A DNA stretch of 64,000 bases from Flavobacterium psychrophilum DSM 3660 = ATCC 49418 (GCF_002217405.1 NZ_MUHE01000005.1:1-64000), one strand, 5' to 3'. Shown: positions 18,133 to 27,116, counted from the stretch's first letter. Notes: a model not told the origin generated them from the letters alone. A program made the numbers and translations.

Positions 18133-19059
18133 ATGATTTCAATTTCTCACAAAGCTAAACAATTCCTTATACTTGCCATCAAACTTTCGATTGTTGTTGC
18201 TGCATTTTATTTTATTTATCACCAATTGGCCACTAATGATAAGTTAGATTGGACTAAATTTATTGTTTTGTTTAAAAAAAAGCAATCTGTTTTAGGTATC
18301 GTTTTTATATTATTTTTGAGTTTTGTTAACAGATTTTTTGAAATTTTGAAATGGCAAAATTTAGTTTCTTCGTTTAAAATAATTAGTCTTGGCGAAGCTA
18401 CAAAACAAGTTTTAGCATCGCTTACTGCTGGTATTTTTACGCCAAACGGTATTGGGGAGTATGCAGGAAAAACTTTGTATTTTGAGAAAAGTAATGCCAA
18501 GAAAATAATATTTCTAAATCTTCTTTGCAACGGAATACAATTAATCCTGACAATTATTTTGGGTACAATTGGACTTTTGTTTTTGGGTTATACGTTTTGG
18601 GGTTTTGCTATACTGGTTTTTGTTTTGGTTTTTTTGGTTTTTTGTTTTTTTTCGAAAAAAATACAGTTAAAAGGGTATTCTCTAGAAAATTTGCTCTCGA
18701 AAATTAATGAAATTCCCAAAAAAATTCATAAGAAGAATATCGTTTTAGGAGCAGTTCGTTACCTTGTGTTTTCGCATCAATATTATTTTTTGTTTGTGGC
18801 TTTCGATGTTCATTTGCCGTATTTTACACTCATGGCAACTATTGCAACAGTTTATTTTTTGGCCTCATCGCTGCCTAGTTTTCAGTTTTTAGATTTTGCT
18901 ATAAAAGGTAGCGTGGCTGTTTTTTTCTTTTCTTTATTAGGTGTAAATGAATGGATTGTGGTTTTTGTAACCACACTTATGTGGTTTTTAAATGTGGTAA
19001 TTCCTGTAATTATAGGTGGTTTTTATGTTTTAAATTTTAAGCCACAATGGAAATTGTAA
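18133..19059 (+). CDS. Flippase-like (LPG synthase TM region, AglD/MprF-type) membrane protein
   Basis: A 308-residue polytopic membrane protein with about eight hydrophobic segments. It matches the lysylphosphatidylglycerol-synthase TM (UPF0104) family: N-terminal KLSIVVAAFYFIYHQL, conserved FVNRFFEILKW, and LTAGIFTPNGIGEYAGKTLY. Members move lipid-linked substrates. The ATG at 18133 is preferred over the GTG at 18127. It overlaps the following glycosyltransferase by 13 bp, suggesting joint action in envelope glycolipid synthesis (inference). Confidence 0.85.
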   Translation: MISISHKAKQFLILAIKLSIVVAAFYFIYHQLATNDKLDWTKFIVLFKKKQSVLGIVFILFLSFVNRFFEILKWQNLVSSFKIISLGEATKQVLASLTAGIFTPNGIGEYAGKTLYFEKSNAKKIIFLNLLCNGIQLILTIILGTIGLLFLGYTFWGFAILVFVLVFLVFCFFSKKIQLKGYSLENLLSKINEIPKKIHKKNIVLGAVRYLVFSHQYYFLFVAFDVHLPYFTLMATIATVYFLASSLPSFQFLDFAIKGSVAVFFFSLLGVNEWIVVFVTTLMWFLNVVIPVIIGGFYVLNFKPQWKL

Positions 19060-20156
19060 ATTACATTTTTGCTTGCATTACGATTTATTATTTGCTAAAT
19101 ATTATTTGGTTAATTTACGGATTTACGAAAGTAAAACCTTTTGACAATGAAAATGTGTCACCAAAAACCAGGTTTTCTATTGTAGTTCCGTTTAGAAATG
19201 AGCAGGATAATTTGCCAAAACTTTTGTTGTGTATTGATCAATTAAATTATCCAAAGGATCTGTTTGAAGTGATTTTAGTTGATGACGATTCAGAGGAGGA
19301 ATTACAAATTACAAATTACGAATTGCAAATTATAATAGTGCACAATATTAGGGTTTCTAATTCTCCAAAAAAAGATGCTATAAATACGGCAATAGCTATT
19401 GCTAAAAATGATTGGGTTATTACTACTGATGCCGATTGTTTGGTTGGGCCGAATTGGCTTTCTACGTTTGATGCGTTTATACAAAAGAATAAGCCTAAAA
19501 TGGTTGCGGCGGGTGTTTTTTATAAAACAAATTCTGGTTTTTTAGATGCTTTTCAGCAATTAGATTTTTTGAGTTTGCAAGGTACAACCATAGGGAGTTT
19601 TGGGAACAACCAGGCTTTTATATGTAATGGGGCCAATTTTTGTTATCAAAAAGCTTTTTTTTATGAATTAAATGGTTTTGATGGGAATGATACAATTGCT
19701 AGTGGCGACGATGTTTTTTTGTTGCAGAAAGCTATTCAGAAAGCCAAAAATGAGGTTTGTTTCTTAAAATCGGAATGGGCAATTGTGCAAACTAAATCAG
19801 AAAAAACTTGGAAATATTTATTTAATCAAAGGGTTCGTTGGGCAAGTAAAACTGGGAATTATAATGGTTTGTATAGTATGCAATTGGGGGTTTCTGTTTT
19901 GTTGATGAATCTTTTTTGGGTTCTAGGTTTTTTGTTTTTTGTTTTGGGAATGATTAATCTTAATTGTTTTGTATTACTCTTGTTTTCGAAATTTATTGTT
20001 GATTTCTTTTTGCTTTATAAAGCGAGTTCTTTTTTTAAAGCGAGTTTAAATTATCTTTTGTTTGGTAGTTTGTTGTATCCTTTGTTTTGCGTTGTGGTTG
20101 GGTTTTATTCTTTTTTTGGTAGTTATTCTTGGAAAGGAAGGGTTTTTTATAAATAG
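19047..20156 (+). CDS. Family 2 glycosyltransferase, membrane-bound
   Basis: The 369-residue protein has an N-terminal TM helix, a GT-A domain (SIVVPFRNEQDNLPKLL, LVDDDSEEE, TTDADCLVGP as the DxD region, ASGDDVFLL, NQRVRWASK as the QxxRW-type motif) and two or three C-terminal TM helices (about 280-360). This is the layout of processive or lipid-acceptor transferases. Residues about 85-100 (EELQITNYELQIIIV) come from an AT-rich near-repeat, AATTACAAATTACGAATT-like DNA. This looks like an in-frame simple-repeat expansion after the first DDD. It is coupled to the upstream flippase-like gene. Confidence 0.88.
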   Translation: MEIVNYIFACITIYYLLNIIWLIYGFTKVKPFDNENVSPKTRFSIVVPFRNEQDNLPKLLLCIDQLNYPKDLFEVILVDDDSEEELQITNYELQIIIVHNIRVSNSPKKDAINTAIAIAKNDWVITTDADCLVGPNWLSTFDAFIQKNKPKMVAAGVFYKTNSGFLDAFQQLDFLSLQGTTIGSFGNNQAFICNGANFCYQKAFFYELNGFDGNDTIASGDDVFLLQKAIQKAKNEVCFLKSEWAIVQTKSEKTWKYLFNQRVRWASKTGNYNGLYSMQLGVSVLLMNLFWVLGFLFFVLGMINLNCFVLLLFSKFIVDFFLLYKASSFFKASLNYLLFGSLLYPLFCVVVGFYSFFGSYSWKGRVFYK

Positions 20157-20180
20157 TTTTGTTTTTTGCCCAAATGCCCT

Positions 20181-20250
20181 AGCCCTGATAGTAGTGGAAA
20201 TCCTCGCCATTTTTCTTGGCGAGATTGTAACGGATAGCAGGATTGGCTCC
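20181..20250 (+). repeat. Dispersed hairpin element, copy A
   Basis: Starts AGCCCTGATAGTAGTGG and ends GGATAGCAGGATTGGCTCC. The central hairpin is CTCGCC-ATTTTTCTT-GGCGAG. It has 4 differences over 62 nt from copy B (52279). It lies between the convergent glycosyltransferase and lipoprotein genes. Confidence 0.85.
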
Positions 20251-20263
20251 TAAAAAAAATGTT

Positions 20264-20737
20264 TTATTTTAAGATTATGGGTAATACAAACTGTGATTTT
20301 ACTTTTATTCCGCGTTTTATAGCGGGTTCGATAGTAGGGAAATCTAGTAGTTTTGCTTGTAAGGTGCTGTCTAGTTTTATGGTGTTATACGTGCTGTTGT
20401 ATTTTGTAAGATTGGGTTCGAATTGTATTTTTGCATTGGCAAAAACGGTGATTTTTATGGGGATGGTGTCTATTTTTGGAAATAGAATTTTGATGGAATC
20501 TTGGGTTAGTTTTTCTTGAAGGGTATTTGTTACAAGCTCGAAAAAACATTGTTTTCGGGCAATTTTATCATTGATGGAATCGCATTGGGTGGTGCTTGGA
20601 AAATCATCTACTTCGTTCCAATTTATTTTTTTTAATTCTTGTTGTAGTAAATCGTCTTTGGTGGGTACATTTTTTTTAAAATACTGGCAACTTTGAAAAA
20701 TAGTAACTAAGAGGAGTATTGTTGTTCGTTTTTTCAT
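20264..20737 (-). CDS. Putative lipoprotein, unknown function
   Basis: A 157-residue protein with a lipoprotein signal (MKKRTTILLLVTIFQSCQ, modified Cys at position 17). The mature part contains FPSTTQCDSINDKIARKQC with two spaced Cys, then a strand-rich region IPIKITVFANAKIQFEP. This faintly recalls TonB-C-terminal-like proteins of flavobacteria, but I cannot assign the family. It is a single gene, and the hairpin element copy A lies directly after its stop codon. Confidence 0.7.
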   Translation of the reverse strand: MKKRTTILLLVTIFQSCQYFKKNVPTKDDLLQQELKKINWNEVDDFPSTTQCDSINDKIARKQCFFELVTNTLQEKLTQDSIKILFPKIDTIPIKITVFANAKIQFEPNLTKYNSTYNTIKLDSTLQAKLLDFPTIEPAIKRGIKVKSQFVLPIILK

Positions 20738-20806
20738 CTACAAATGGCGTAAATCGTTAGTGTTTAGGGTGTGTTTTTGTTTTTCAAAAATAGTAAAATT
20801 TAATTT

Positions 20807-21313
20807 ATGGATATTGTATTACTAATTGTTGGTTTTATTTGTGTTGTTATAGGTGTTTTGGGGAGTTTTTTGCCTGTTTTGCCTGGTCCAAGTATTAGTT
20901 GGGTTGGATTGTTTTTGTTGTATTTTACCAAAGCCGTTGCTAATGATTATTGGGTTCTTGGCTTTACGCTGGTGTTAACTATTGTTGTTTTGGTGTTAGA
21001 TTATATGATCCCCTCGAAAGGGACAAGGAAATTTGGGGGTAGTTCTTATGGGGTTTGGGGTACAAATATTGGGCTTGCTTTTGGATTTTTTTTTATTCCT
21101 ATTCCTTTTGGATTTGTTATTGGTGCTTTTGCTGGTGCTTTTTTAGGCGAGATTTTTTATAATTTGAAGGATAAAAAACGTGCTTTAATGGTAGCTACGG
21201 GTTCGTTGTTGGGTTTTCTGGCTTCTGCTTTTATAAAATTTATACTTTGTATGCTGTTTTTAGGCATATTTGTTTATGTGGCTTGGCAAAATTACGGTAG
21301 GTTATTTGGTTAG
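20807..21313 (+). CDS. DUF456 family membrane protein
   Basis: The 168-residue protein has four or five hydrophobic helices and the DUF456 pattern: a double Gly/Pro-rich repeat (GVLGSFLPVLPGPSISWVGL and an internal IPIPFGFVIGAFAGAFLGE). LDYMIPSKGTRKFGGSSYG lies between them. The function is unknown; members resemble glycine-zipper membrane proteins. It is divergent from the lipoprotein gene. Confidence 0.85.
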   Translation: MDIVLLIVGFICVVIGVLGSFLPVLPGPSISWVGLFLLYFTKAVANDYWVLGFTLVLTIVVLVLDYMIPSKGTRKFGGSSYGVWGTNIGLAFGFFFIPIPFGFVIGAFAGAFLGEIFYNLKDKKRALMVATGSLLGFLASAFIKFILCMLFLGIFVYVAWQNYGRLFG

Positions 21314-21317
21314 GTAA

Positions 21318-21447
21318 CGTCTTGGCACTACAGCGGGTTTGGGACTAAATTAAGCCCTATTTTCGGATTTGCCAAATCATCCTAAATACAAAACCAATTT
21401 TAAATTAAGCCTAATGCCTAAATCCGTTGTAGTGGCTGTTATATGTC
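21318..21447. repeat. attC-like imperfect inverted repeat
   Basis: Outer arms are TAAC...GGCACTACAGCGGGTTTGGG on the left and CCGTTGTAGTGGCTGTTA on the right. The arms pair with mismatches across about 130 bp, and a second inner pair (TTAAGCCC / GGCTTAA on opposite strands) is also present. The layout (TAAC and GTTA ends, two pairs of inner arms, extrahelical mismatches, just 3' of a small orphan gene) resembles an integron attC site. The identity is an inference. Confidence 0.5.
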
Positions 21448-21516
21448 GTTTATTTTATCTCTTTAATGATTTATATTTTTTCTTTTGCCAGAGTTAGTTC
21501 AATAGTAGAATAGGGG

Positions 21517-21918
21517 TTATTTCTTTTTTCTGTACTTCCATTTAAGATTTTTATAATTTGGATACTTATTTTTATTAATTACAAAATCAATTACAGCACC
21601 GCAAATTCCAATACGACTATCACAATTAGGGTCTTTTTCATTTCTATAATCGTAATAAATAGTATCATTAAATATTTCAGCAAACATATTTTTCGGTTGA
21701 GGAATACTACCACAACAATCTCCTCTGAAATAACCTAAAGTAAAAATTACTGTGTCTTGTTTTTCAATCCATTTACCAAATTTTTCTTTGTCGTTCCAAG
21801 TATTTTTAGAGTTTGCAAAATAATAATCAAAAGAACTTGGGCTCTTACTTGAATTAGTTGGCTTAAAAGAAACCAAAAAAGCACCAATAAATGGTATTAA
21901 AAAAATTAAGTTTTTCAT
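21517..21918 (-). CDS. Orphan exported protein, cassette-like
   Basis: A 133-residue protein with an N-terminal signal/anchor (MKNLIFLIPFIGAFLVSF), starting at the ATG at 21918. The longer frame to 21951 adds a non-signal-like extension. The mature part has four Cys (DCCGSIP, DPNCDS, IGICGA) and a basic C-terminus ending KYRKKK. I recognise no family. It is flanked on its 3' side by an attC-like palindrome and on its 5' side by GGCATATAAC (21940), an inverted match to the GTTATATG end of that palindrome. This fits a single-gene cassette. Confidence 0.65.
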   Translation of the reverse strand: MKNLIFLIPFIGAFLVSFKPTNSSKSPSSFDYYFANSKNTWNDKEKFGKWIEKQDTVIFTLGYFRGDCCGSIPQPKNMFAEIFNDTIYYDYRNEKDPNCDSRIGICGAVIDFVINKNKYPNYKNLKWKYRKKK

Positions 21919-22067
21919 TTTGTGTGGTTTTTCATAAATGGCATATAACAAATAAGTTGTTGTAATGATGGGAGAAATGTTTTATTAATGTCTTGATGAA
22001 GCCACAATATAATCTGCGATTCTATGTTGGTAATAAATGTGAACTAGCCTCAATTATAAAGAGTGTC

Positions 22068-22766
22068 TTAATTGCAAGATCTAGCTAATATATAACCGTT
22101 TTCGCCCGTTCCTGTAAAGTCTATTTTAAAATCTCCTGTTCCTTTAGATTTTAAATTAATAAGGGATTTTAGCGTATATATGCCTGCTGTAGGAATTTTT
22201 ATTGTTCCGGAAATTGTAAAATAGTAGGGCAATGTTAAGTTAAAGCCGCCACTAAAAAAATCTGTATGTGCTGCAACTATCACGTCTGCTCCGGCAGTAC
22301 CGCAATTTATAGCCAGCGAGGCGGTAATACAGCGAGTAGAAGGGTCGTGTGGCAAAGCAGTAGTGGTTCCGAAATCGAAAATTTGATACGGCATCATCAT
22401 TACTACATTAACTAATTGGTTGGGCTTTGTAGTTGTAATCGTTGTACTGTACAGGGTGTTTGTTATATTGCCATCGGTATTGGCTGTTGCTGTACTGTTC
22501 CATGTTTTTCCAGTTGTATTTGGTGTGTTGTCTTGCAGTAGTATTGCCCCAATGGTATTCCTGTCGGTGGTTTTTACATCGCCAGCGGCATTTACTACTA
22601 ACTCTTTGTTGGCTGTTGCGTCTGCATTGGCATCGGGTAGGGTTTGAATGCGCAATTCGCCATTAATGTCTAGTGTTTTAGAAGGGCTTGTAGTATTGAT
22701 ACCTACATTTTGCGCTAGCAAAGAGAGGGTGTTTGTGAAGGCTAAAATGATGATAAATTTTTTCAT
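22068..22766 (-). CDS. Secreted protein of unknown function, paralogue 1
   Basis: A 232-residue protein with a signal peptide (to about residue 18, LLAQ). The segment VGINTTSPSKTLDINGELRI follows, as seen at the start of many Bacteroidota surface or tail-fibre-like proteins. The remainder is Thr/Ala-rich and predicted to be strand-rich. It shares layout and motifs (LDINGELRIQTLP, TTTKPNQLV, FSGG) with the gene at 22781, 14 nt upstream, so the two are a tandem duplication. No sorting domain is visible at the C-terminus. Confidence 0.75.
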   Translation of the reverse strand: MKKFIIILAFTNTLSLLAQNVGINTTSPSKTLDINGELRIQTLPDANADATANKELVVNAAGDVKTTDRNTIGAILLQDNTPNTTGKTWNSTATANTDGNITNTLYSTTITTTKPNQLVNVVMMMPYQIFDFGTTTALPHDPSTRCITASLAINCGTAGADVIVAAHTDFFSGGFNLTLPYYFTISGTIKIPTAGIYTLKSLINLKSKGTGDFKIDFTGTGENGYILARSCN

Positions 22767-22780
22767 ATTTAGTGGTATAT

Positions 22781-23524
22781 TTAATTTAGGGTAGTTATTG
22801 TAAGTGCGCTAGGGGCTAAAATCTCAGATTTAACAAAGTTTACACGAAATAAGGAATTGTTGCTAGCATCTGTTCCTGCAATATTTCTGGTTGCTATATT
22901 TATAAGAAAGGTATAAGTCCCTATGGTTGGCAAAACAACACTGCCTGAAAGGTTAATATAATAATTCTCAGTTTGATTAATCATGCCGCCACTAAAGTAT
23001 TGTGTGCTTGCCGCCACCGTTTTACTAAAGCTGCTAGGGCTAGTTATGTTTATTTTGCTAGCAACTACTCTTGTGTTGGCATCATAGGCTAAAGTAGCCA
23101 CAGAACAACTTTCAAGAATCCGGTACGGTATATAGCTACTTACTTCTACGAGCTGATTGGCTTTGGTAGTAGTAAAGCTAATTCCTGTATTTGTAGTTAT
23201 GTTATATGAGGTGTTCCAATTCGATAAATATGCTGGGTCACAACTAACAGTATTTGTATTCCATTTATATCCTGTATAATCTGGCGAAGCTTCTAACAAA
23301 ATGCTAGTTGGGTTTTTCCTGTTTACTTTTGTTATATTTCCATCATTATCGGCAGTAAGTGTCCATGAGGCATTTAGTGGGTCTGATGAAATAGGTAAGG
23401 TTTGGATGCGCAATTCGCCATTAATATCTAAACTTTTAGTAGGGGTCAAGGTGCCAATTCCTACTTGAGATAATCCTTGAAAACACACAAAAAACAATAT
23501 CGTGTTTAAAAAATAATTTCGCAT
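22781..23524 (-). CDS. Secreted protein of unknown function, paralogue 2
   Basis: A 247-residue protein with a signal peptide (MRNYFLNTILFFVCFQGLSQ). VGIGTLTPTKSLDINGELRI then follows, as in its neighbour. Shared later blocks are FTTTKANQLVEVSSYIPYRI and TQYFSGGMINQTENYY. The two proteins are clearly homologous but diverged, so this is an old tandem pair. It is first in a two-gene unit and divergent from ileS. A surface or adhesion role is a guess from the N-terminal motif only. Confidence 0.75.
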   Translation of the reverse strand: MRNYFLNTILFFVCFQGLSQVGIGTLTPTKSLDINGELRIQTLPISSDPLNASWTLTADNDGNITKVNRKNPTSILLEASPDYTGYKWNTNTVSCDPAYLSNWNTSYNITTNTGISFTTTKANQLVEVSSYIPYRILESCSVATLAYDANTRVVASKINITSPSSFSKTVAASTQYFSGGMINQTENYYINLSGSVVLPTIGTYTFLINIATRNIAGTDASNNSLFRVNFVKSEILAPSALTITTLN

Positions 23525-23708
23525 GATTTTTTTTGTAAAATTAAAATAAATGTGCAGGAAATCAAAATTTATTCGATGAATAGCTTACATTATCGATAAA
23601 CACGTAAATTCTTATAAGTGTTTAAACTCATCTTCAAATTTATAGGAATATTGATGAGGTTTTTAAAAAAAATAGTATTTTCGCACCACGATTTAAGAAA
23701 AGGACAAA

Positions 23709-26700
23709 ATGAGCGCTAAATTCACTGAATACAAAGGACTTAATCTACCAACGGTAGCATCAGAAATACTCGACTTTTGGAAAAAAGAAAACATATTCGA
23801 AAAAAGTGTAGCCACTCGCGAAGGTAACACACCATTCGTATTCTTCGAAGGGCCACCATCGGCAAACGGATTGCCTGGAATACATCACGTCATGGCACGT
23901 GCCATCAAAGATATTTTTTGTAGATACAAAACACTAAAAGGCTTTCAAGTAAAACGTAAAGCAGGTTGGGATACTCACGGTTTGCCAGTAGAATTAGGTA
24001 CCGAAAAAGAATTAGGAATTACCAAAGAAGATATAGGAAAAACCATTTCCATCGAAGAATATAACGAAGCCTGCAAAAAAACAGTCATGCGTTACACCGA
24101 CGTGTGGAATGATTTGACCGAAAAAATGGGTTATTGGGTAGATATGCAAGATCCTTACGTAACCTACAAACCCAAATACATGGAATCCGTTTGGTGGATT
24201 CTAAAACAAATCTACAACAAAGATTTGATGTACAAAGGTTATACCGTTCAGCCCTATTCGCCAAAAGCGGGAACAGGATTGTCGTCGCACGAAGTAAACC
24301 AACCTGGTTCTTACCGTGATGTGACAGATACAACAGTTGTTGCACAATTTAAAGCATTAAACGAAAGTTTGCCTGATTTTTTACAAAATTTAGGAGAGAT
24401 ATACATCCTAGCTTGGACCACCACACCTTGGACATTATCCTCAAATACTGCACTAACTGTTGGGCCAAAAATAGATTATGTTTTAGTTGAAACCTTCAAT
24501 CAATATACATTTCTTCCAGCAAAAGTAATTTTGGCTAAAAACTTGGTTGGAAAACAATTTAGTAAAGGGTTTTTTCAATCAGATGAAATTTCAGATTTCG
24601 AAAACTTTAAAACAGCCGATAAAAAAATACCTTATAAAATCCTTGCTGAATTTAAAGGTTCCGATTTAGTAGGAATTCGTTACGAGCAATTAATGCCATT
24701 GGCTTTGCCCTACCAAAATCCAGAAAATGCTTTTAGAGTAATTTCAGGCGATTTTGTAACTACCGAAGACGGAACAGGAATTGTACACACTGCGCCCACT
24801 TTTGGAGCAGATGATGCTAAAGTAGCCAAAGAAGCAACGCCAGAAGTGCCGCCAATGCTAGTTCTTGACGAAAACGGAAATCTAGTACCATTAGTAAACT
24901 TACAAGGTAAATTTATAGATGGTTTGGGTAATTATTCTGGGAAATACGTCAAAAATGAGTATTATACTAATGGAGAAGCACCAGAACGTTCGGCCGATGT
25001 AGAAATTGCCATTCAACTAAAAGAAGAAAACAAAGCCTTTAAAGTAGAAAAATACGTACACAGTTACCCACATTGTTGGAGAACCGACACGCCCATTTTA
25101 TATTACCCGCTAGATTCTTGGTTTATAAAAATTACAGATGTTCGTGACAGAATGTTCGATCTTAACGAAACCATCAATTGGAAACCAAAAGCAACTGGCG
25201 AAGGTCGTTTTGGGAATTGGTTAAAAAACGCCAATGACTGGAATCTTTCACGCTCTCGTTTTTGGGGAATTCCGTTGCCTATTTGGAGAACCGAAGAAGG
25301 AACCGAAGAAATCTTAATAGGATCTGTCGAAGAATTATACAACGAAATAGAAAAAGCTATCGCAGCAGGTTTCCAATCAGTAAATCCTTTTAAAAATTTT
25401 CAGGTTGGAAATATGAGTGAAGAAAACTATGATTTAATCGATTTGCATAAAAATGTAGTCGATGAAATCACGTTAGTTTCTGCCTCAGGAAAACCCATGA
25501 AAAGAGAGTCTGATCTGATAGATGTTTGGTTCGATTCTGGCTCTATGCCTTATGCACAATGGCATTATCCTTTTGAAAATAAAGACAAAATAGACGAAAA
25601 CAAAGATTTTCCTGCCGATTTTATTGCCGAAGGTGTCGATCAAACTCGTGGTTGGTTTTATACCTTACACGCTATTGGAACCTTGGTTTTCGATAAAGTT
25701 GCCTATAAAAATGTAGTTTCTAATGGATTGGTTTTAGATAAAAACGGACAAAAAATGTCTAAACGTTTAGGAAATGCCGCCGATCCTTTCGAAACTTTAA
25801 CAGAATATGGTCCAGATGCCACACGTTGGTACATGATTTCGAATGCCAATCCTTGGGATAATTTGAAATTTGATTTAGAAGGTATTGCAGAAGTACGCCG
25901 TAAATTTTTTGGTACCTTATATAATACTTACTCATTTTTTGCGTTATACGCCAATATAGATGGGTTTAAATATGCCGAAGCAGAAATCCCATTAAACGAA
26001 AGACCAGAAATTGACAGATGGATTTTATCTGAATTAAATACGCTTATAAAAGTCGTTGACGACGCTTATGCAGATTACGAACCAACAAAAGCCGCTCGTG
26101 CGATATCAGATTTCGTGCAAGAAAACCTAAGCAATTGGTATGTAAGATTATGCAGAAGACGTTTCTGGAAAGGCGATTATGCACAAGATAAAATTGCAGC
26201 TTACCAAACATTATATACTTGTTTAATCACCGTTTCTAAGCTTGGAGCACCTATTGCCCCATTCTTTATGGATAAACTTTACAGAGATTTAACACTAACA
26301 ACACAGTCAGAAAAATATGACAGTGTACATTTGGCCGAGTTTCCAAAACAGGTTGAAAACTTTGTTGATAAATCGTTAGAAAGCAGAATGCAAAAAGCAC
26401 AAACAATCTCGTCGCTGGTTTTATCGCTTCGGAAAAAAGAAATGATAAAAGTACGACAACCATTGCAAAAGATAATGATTCCAGTACTCGACAACGGTTT
26501 TAAAGCAGAAATAGAAGCAGTTTCGGACTTGATTATGGCAGAAGTAAACGTAAAAGAAATACAACTTTTAGACGATGCTTCGGGTATTTTAGTAAAGCAA
26601 ATAAAACCTAATTTTAAGGCTCTAGGACCACGTTTTGGAAAAGATATGGGTTTGATAGCTAAAGAAATACAAGGTTTTACAGCAGCTCAAATTAGTCAGT

Positions 26701-27110
26701 TAGATAAAGAAGGAACGTTAGATATTGTTATTTCAGGAAAAGAGATAACTTTATCGGCAGAAGATGTAGAAATTGCATCGCAAGATATTGAAGGTTGGTT
26801 GGTAGCAAATTCTGGTGGAATTACCGTAGCATTAGATATTACAATTTCTGATGAATTAAGAAAAGAAGGAATTGCCAGAGAGTTAGTAAACAGAATTCAG
26901 AATTTGAGAAAAGATTCGGGTTACGATGTGACTGATAAGATTACGGTTTCGGTCGAAAAAAATGACAAGATAAATCAAGCCATTTTAGACAACCAAGATT
27001 ATATAAAATCTGAAACACTTACAAAAGAACTAATCCTTTTAGATAGTATCGAAAACGGTACAATTATTGAGTTTGATGATATAAAAACAATGATTTTAAT
27101 TTCAAAATAA
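23709..27110 (+). CDS. ileS: Isoleucyl-tRNA synthetase, type 2 with GxHH signature
   Basis: Charges tRNA-Ile. At 1133 residues it is longer than the common bacterial type 1 enzyme (about 930) and fits type 2 (eukaryote-like) IleRS. The class I signature normally written HxGH reads G57-I58-H59-H60 (GLPGIHHVMA), with His and Gly swapped. KMSKR is intact (QKMSKRLGN). The CP1 editing domain (TTEDGTGIVHTAPTFG) is present, and the C-terminus lacks the Cys-rich zinc finger. It lies 6 nt upstream of a TraR/DksA-type gene. Confidence 0.97.
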   Translation: MSAKFTEYKGLNLPTVASEILDFWKKENIFEKSVATREGNTPFVFFEGPPSANGLPGIHHVMARAIKDIFCRYKTLKGFQVKRKAGWDTHGLPVELGTEKELGITKEDIGKTISIEEYNEACKKTVMRYTDVWNDLTEKMGYWVDMQDPYVTYKPKYMESVWWILKQIYNKDLMYKGYTVQPYSPKAGTGLSSHEVNQPGSYRDVTDTTVVAQFKALNESLPDFLQNLGEIYILAWTTTPWTLSSNTALTVGPKIDYVLVETFNQYTFLPAKVILAKNLVGKQFSKGFFQSDEISDFENFKTADKKIPYKILAEFKGSDLVGIRYEQLMPLALPYQNPENAFRVISGDFVTTEDGTGIVHTAPTFGADDAKVAKEATPEVPPMLVLDENGNLVPLVNLQGKFIDGLGNYSGKYVKNEYYTNGEAPERSADVEIAIQLKEENKAFKVEKYVHSYPHCWRTDTPILYYPLDSWFIKITDVRDRMFDLNETINWKPKATGEGRFGNWLKNANDWNLSRSRFWGIPLPIWRTEEGTEEILIGSVEELYNEIEKAIAAGFQSVNPFKNFQVGNMSEENYDLIDLHKNVVDEITLVSASGKPMKRESDLIDVWFDSGSMPYAQWHYPFENKDKIDENKDFPADFIAEGVDQTRGWFYTLHAIGTLVFDKVAYKNVVSNGLVLDKNGQKMSKRLGNAADPFETLTEYGPDATRWYMISNANPWDNLKFDLEGIAEVRRKFFGTLYNTYSFFALYANIDGFKYAEAEIPLNERPEIDRWILSELNTLIKVVDDAYADYEPTKAARAISDFVQENLSNWYVRLCRRRFWKGDYAQDKIAAYQTLYTCLITVSKLGAPIAPFFMDKLYRDLTLTTQSEKYDSVHLAEFPKQVENFVDKSLESRMQKAQTISSLVLSLRKKEMIKVRQPLQKIMIPVLDNGFKAEIEAVSDLIMAEVNVKEIQLLDDASGILVKQIKPNFKALGPRFGKDMGLIAKEIQGFTAAQISQLDKEGTLDIVISGKEITLSAEDVEIASQDIEGWLVANSGGITVALDITISDELRKEGIARELVNRIQNLRKDSGYDVTDKITVSVEKNDKINQAILDNQDYIKSETLTKELILLDSIENGTIIEFDDIKTMILISK

Positions 27111-27116
27111 GAAATT

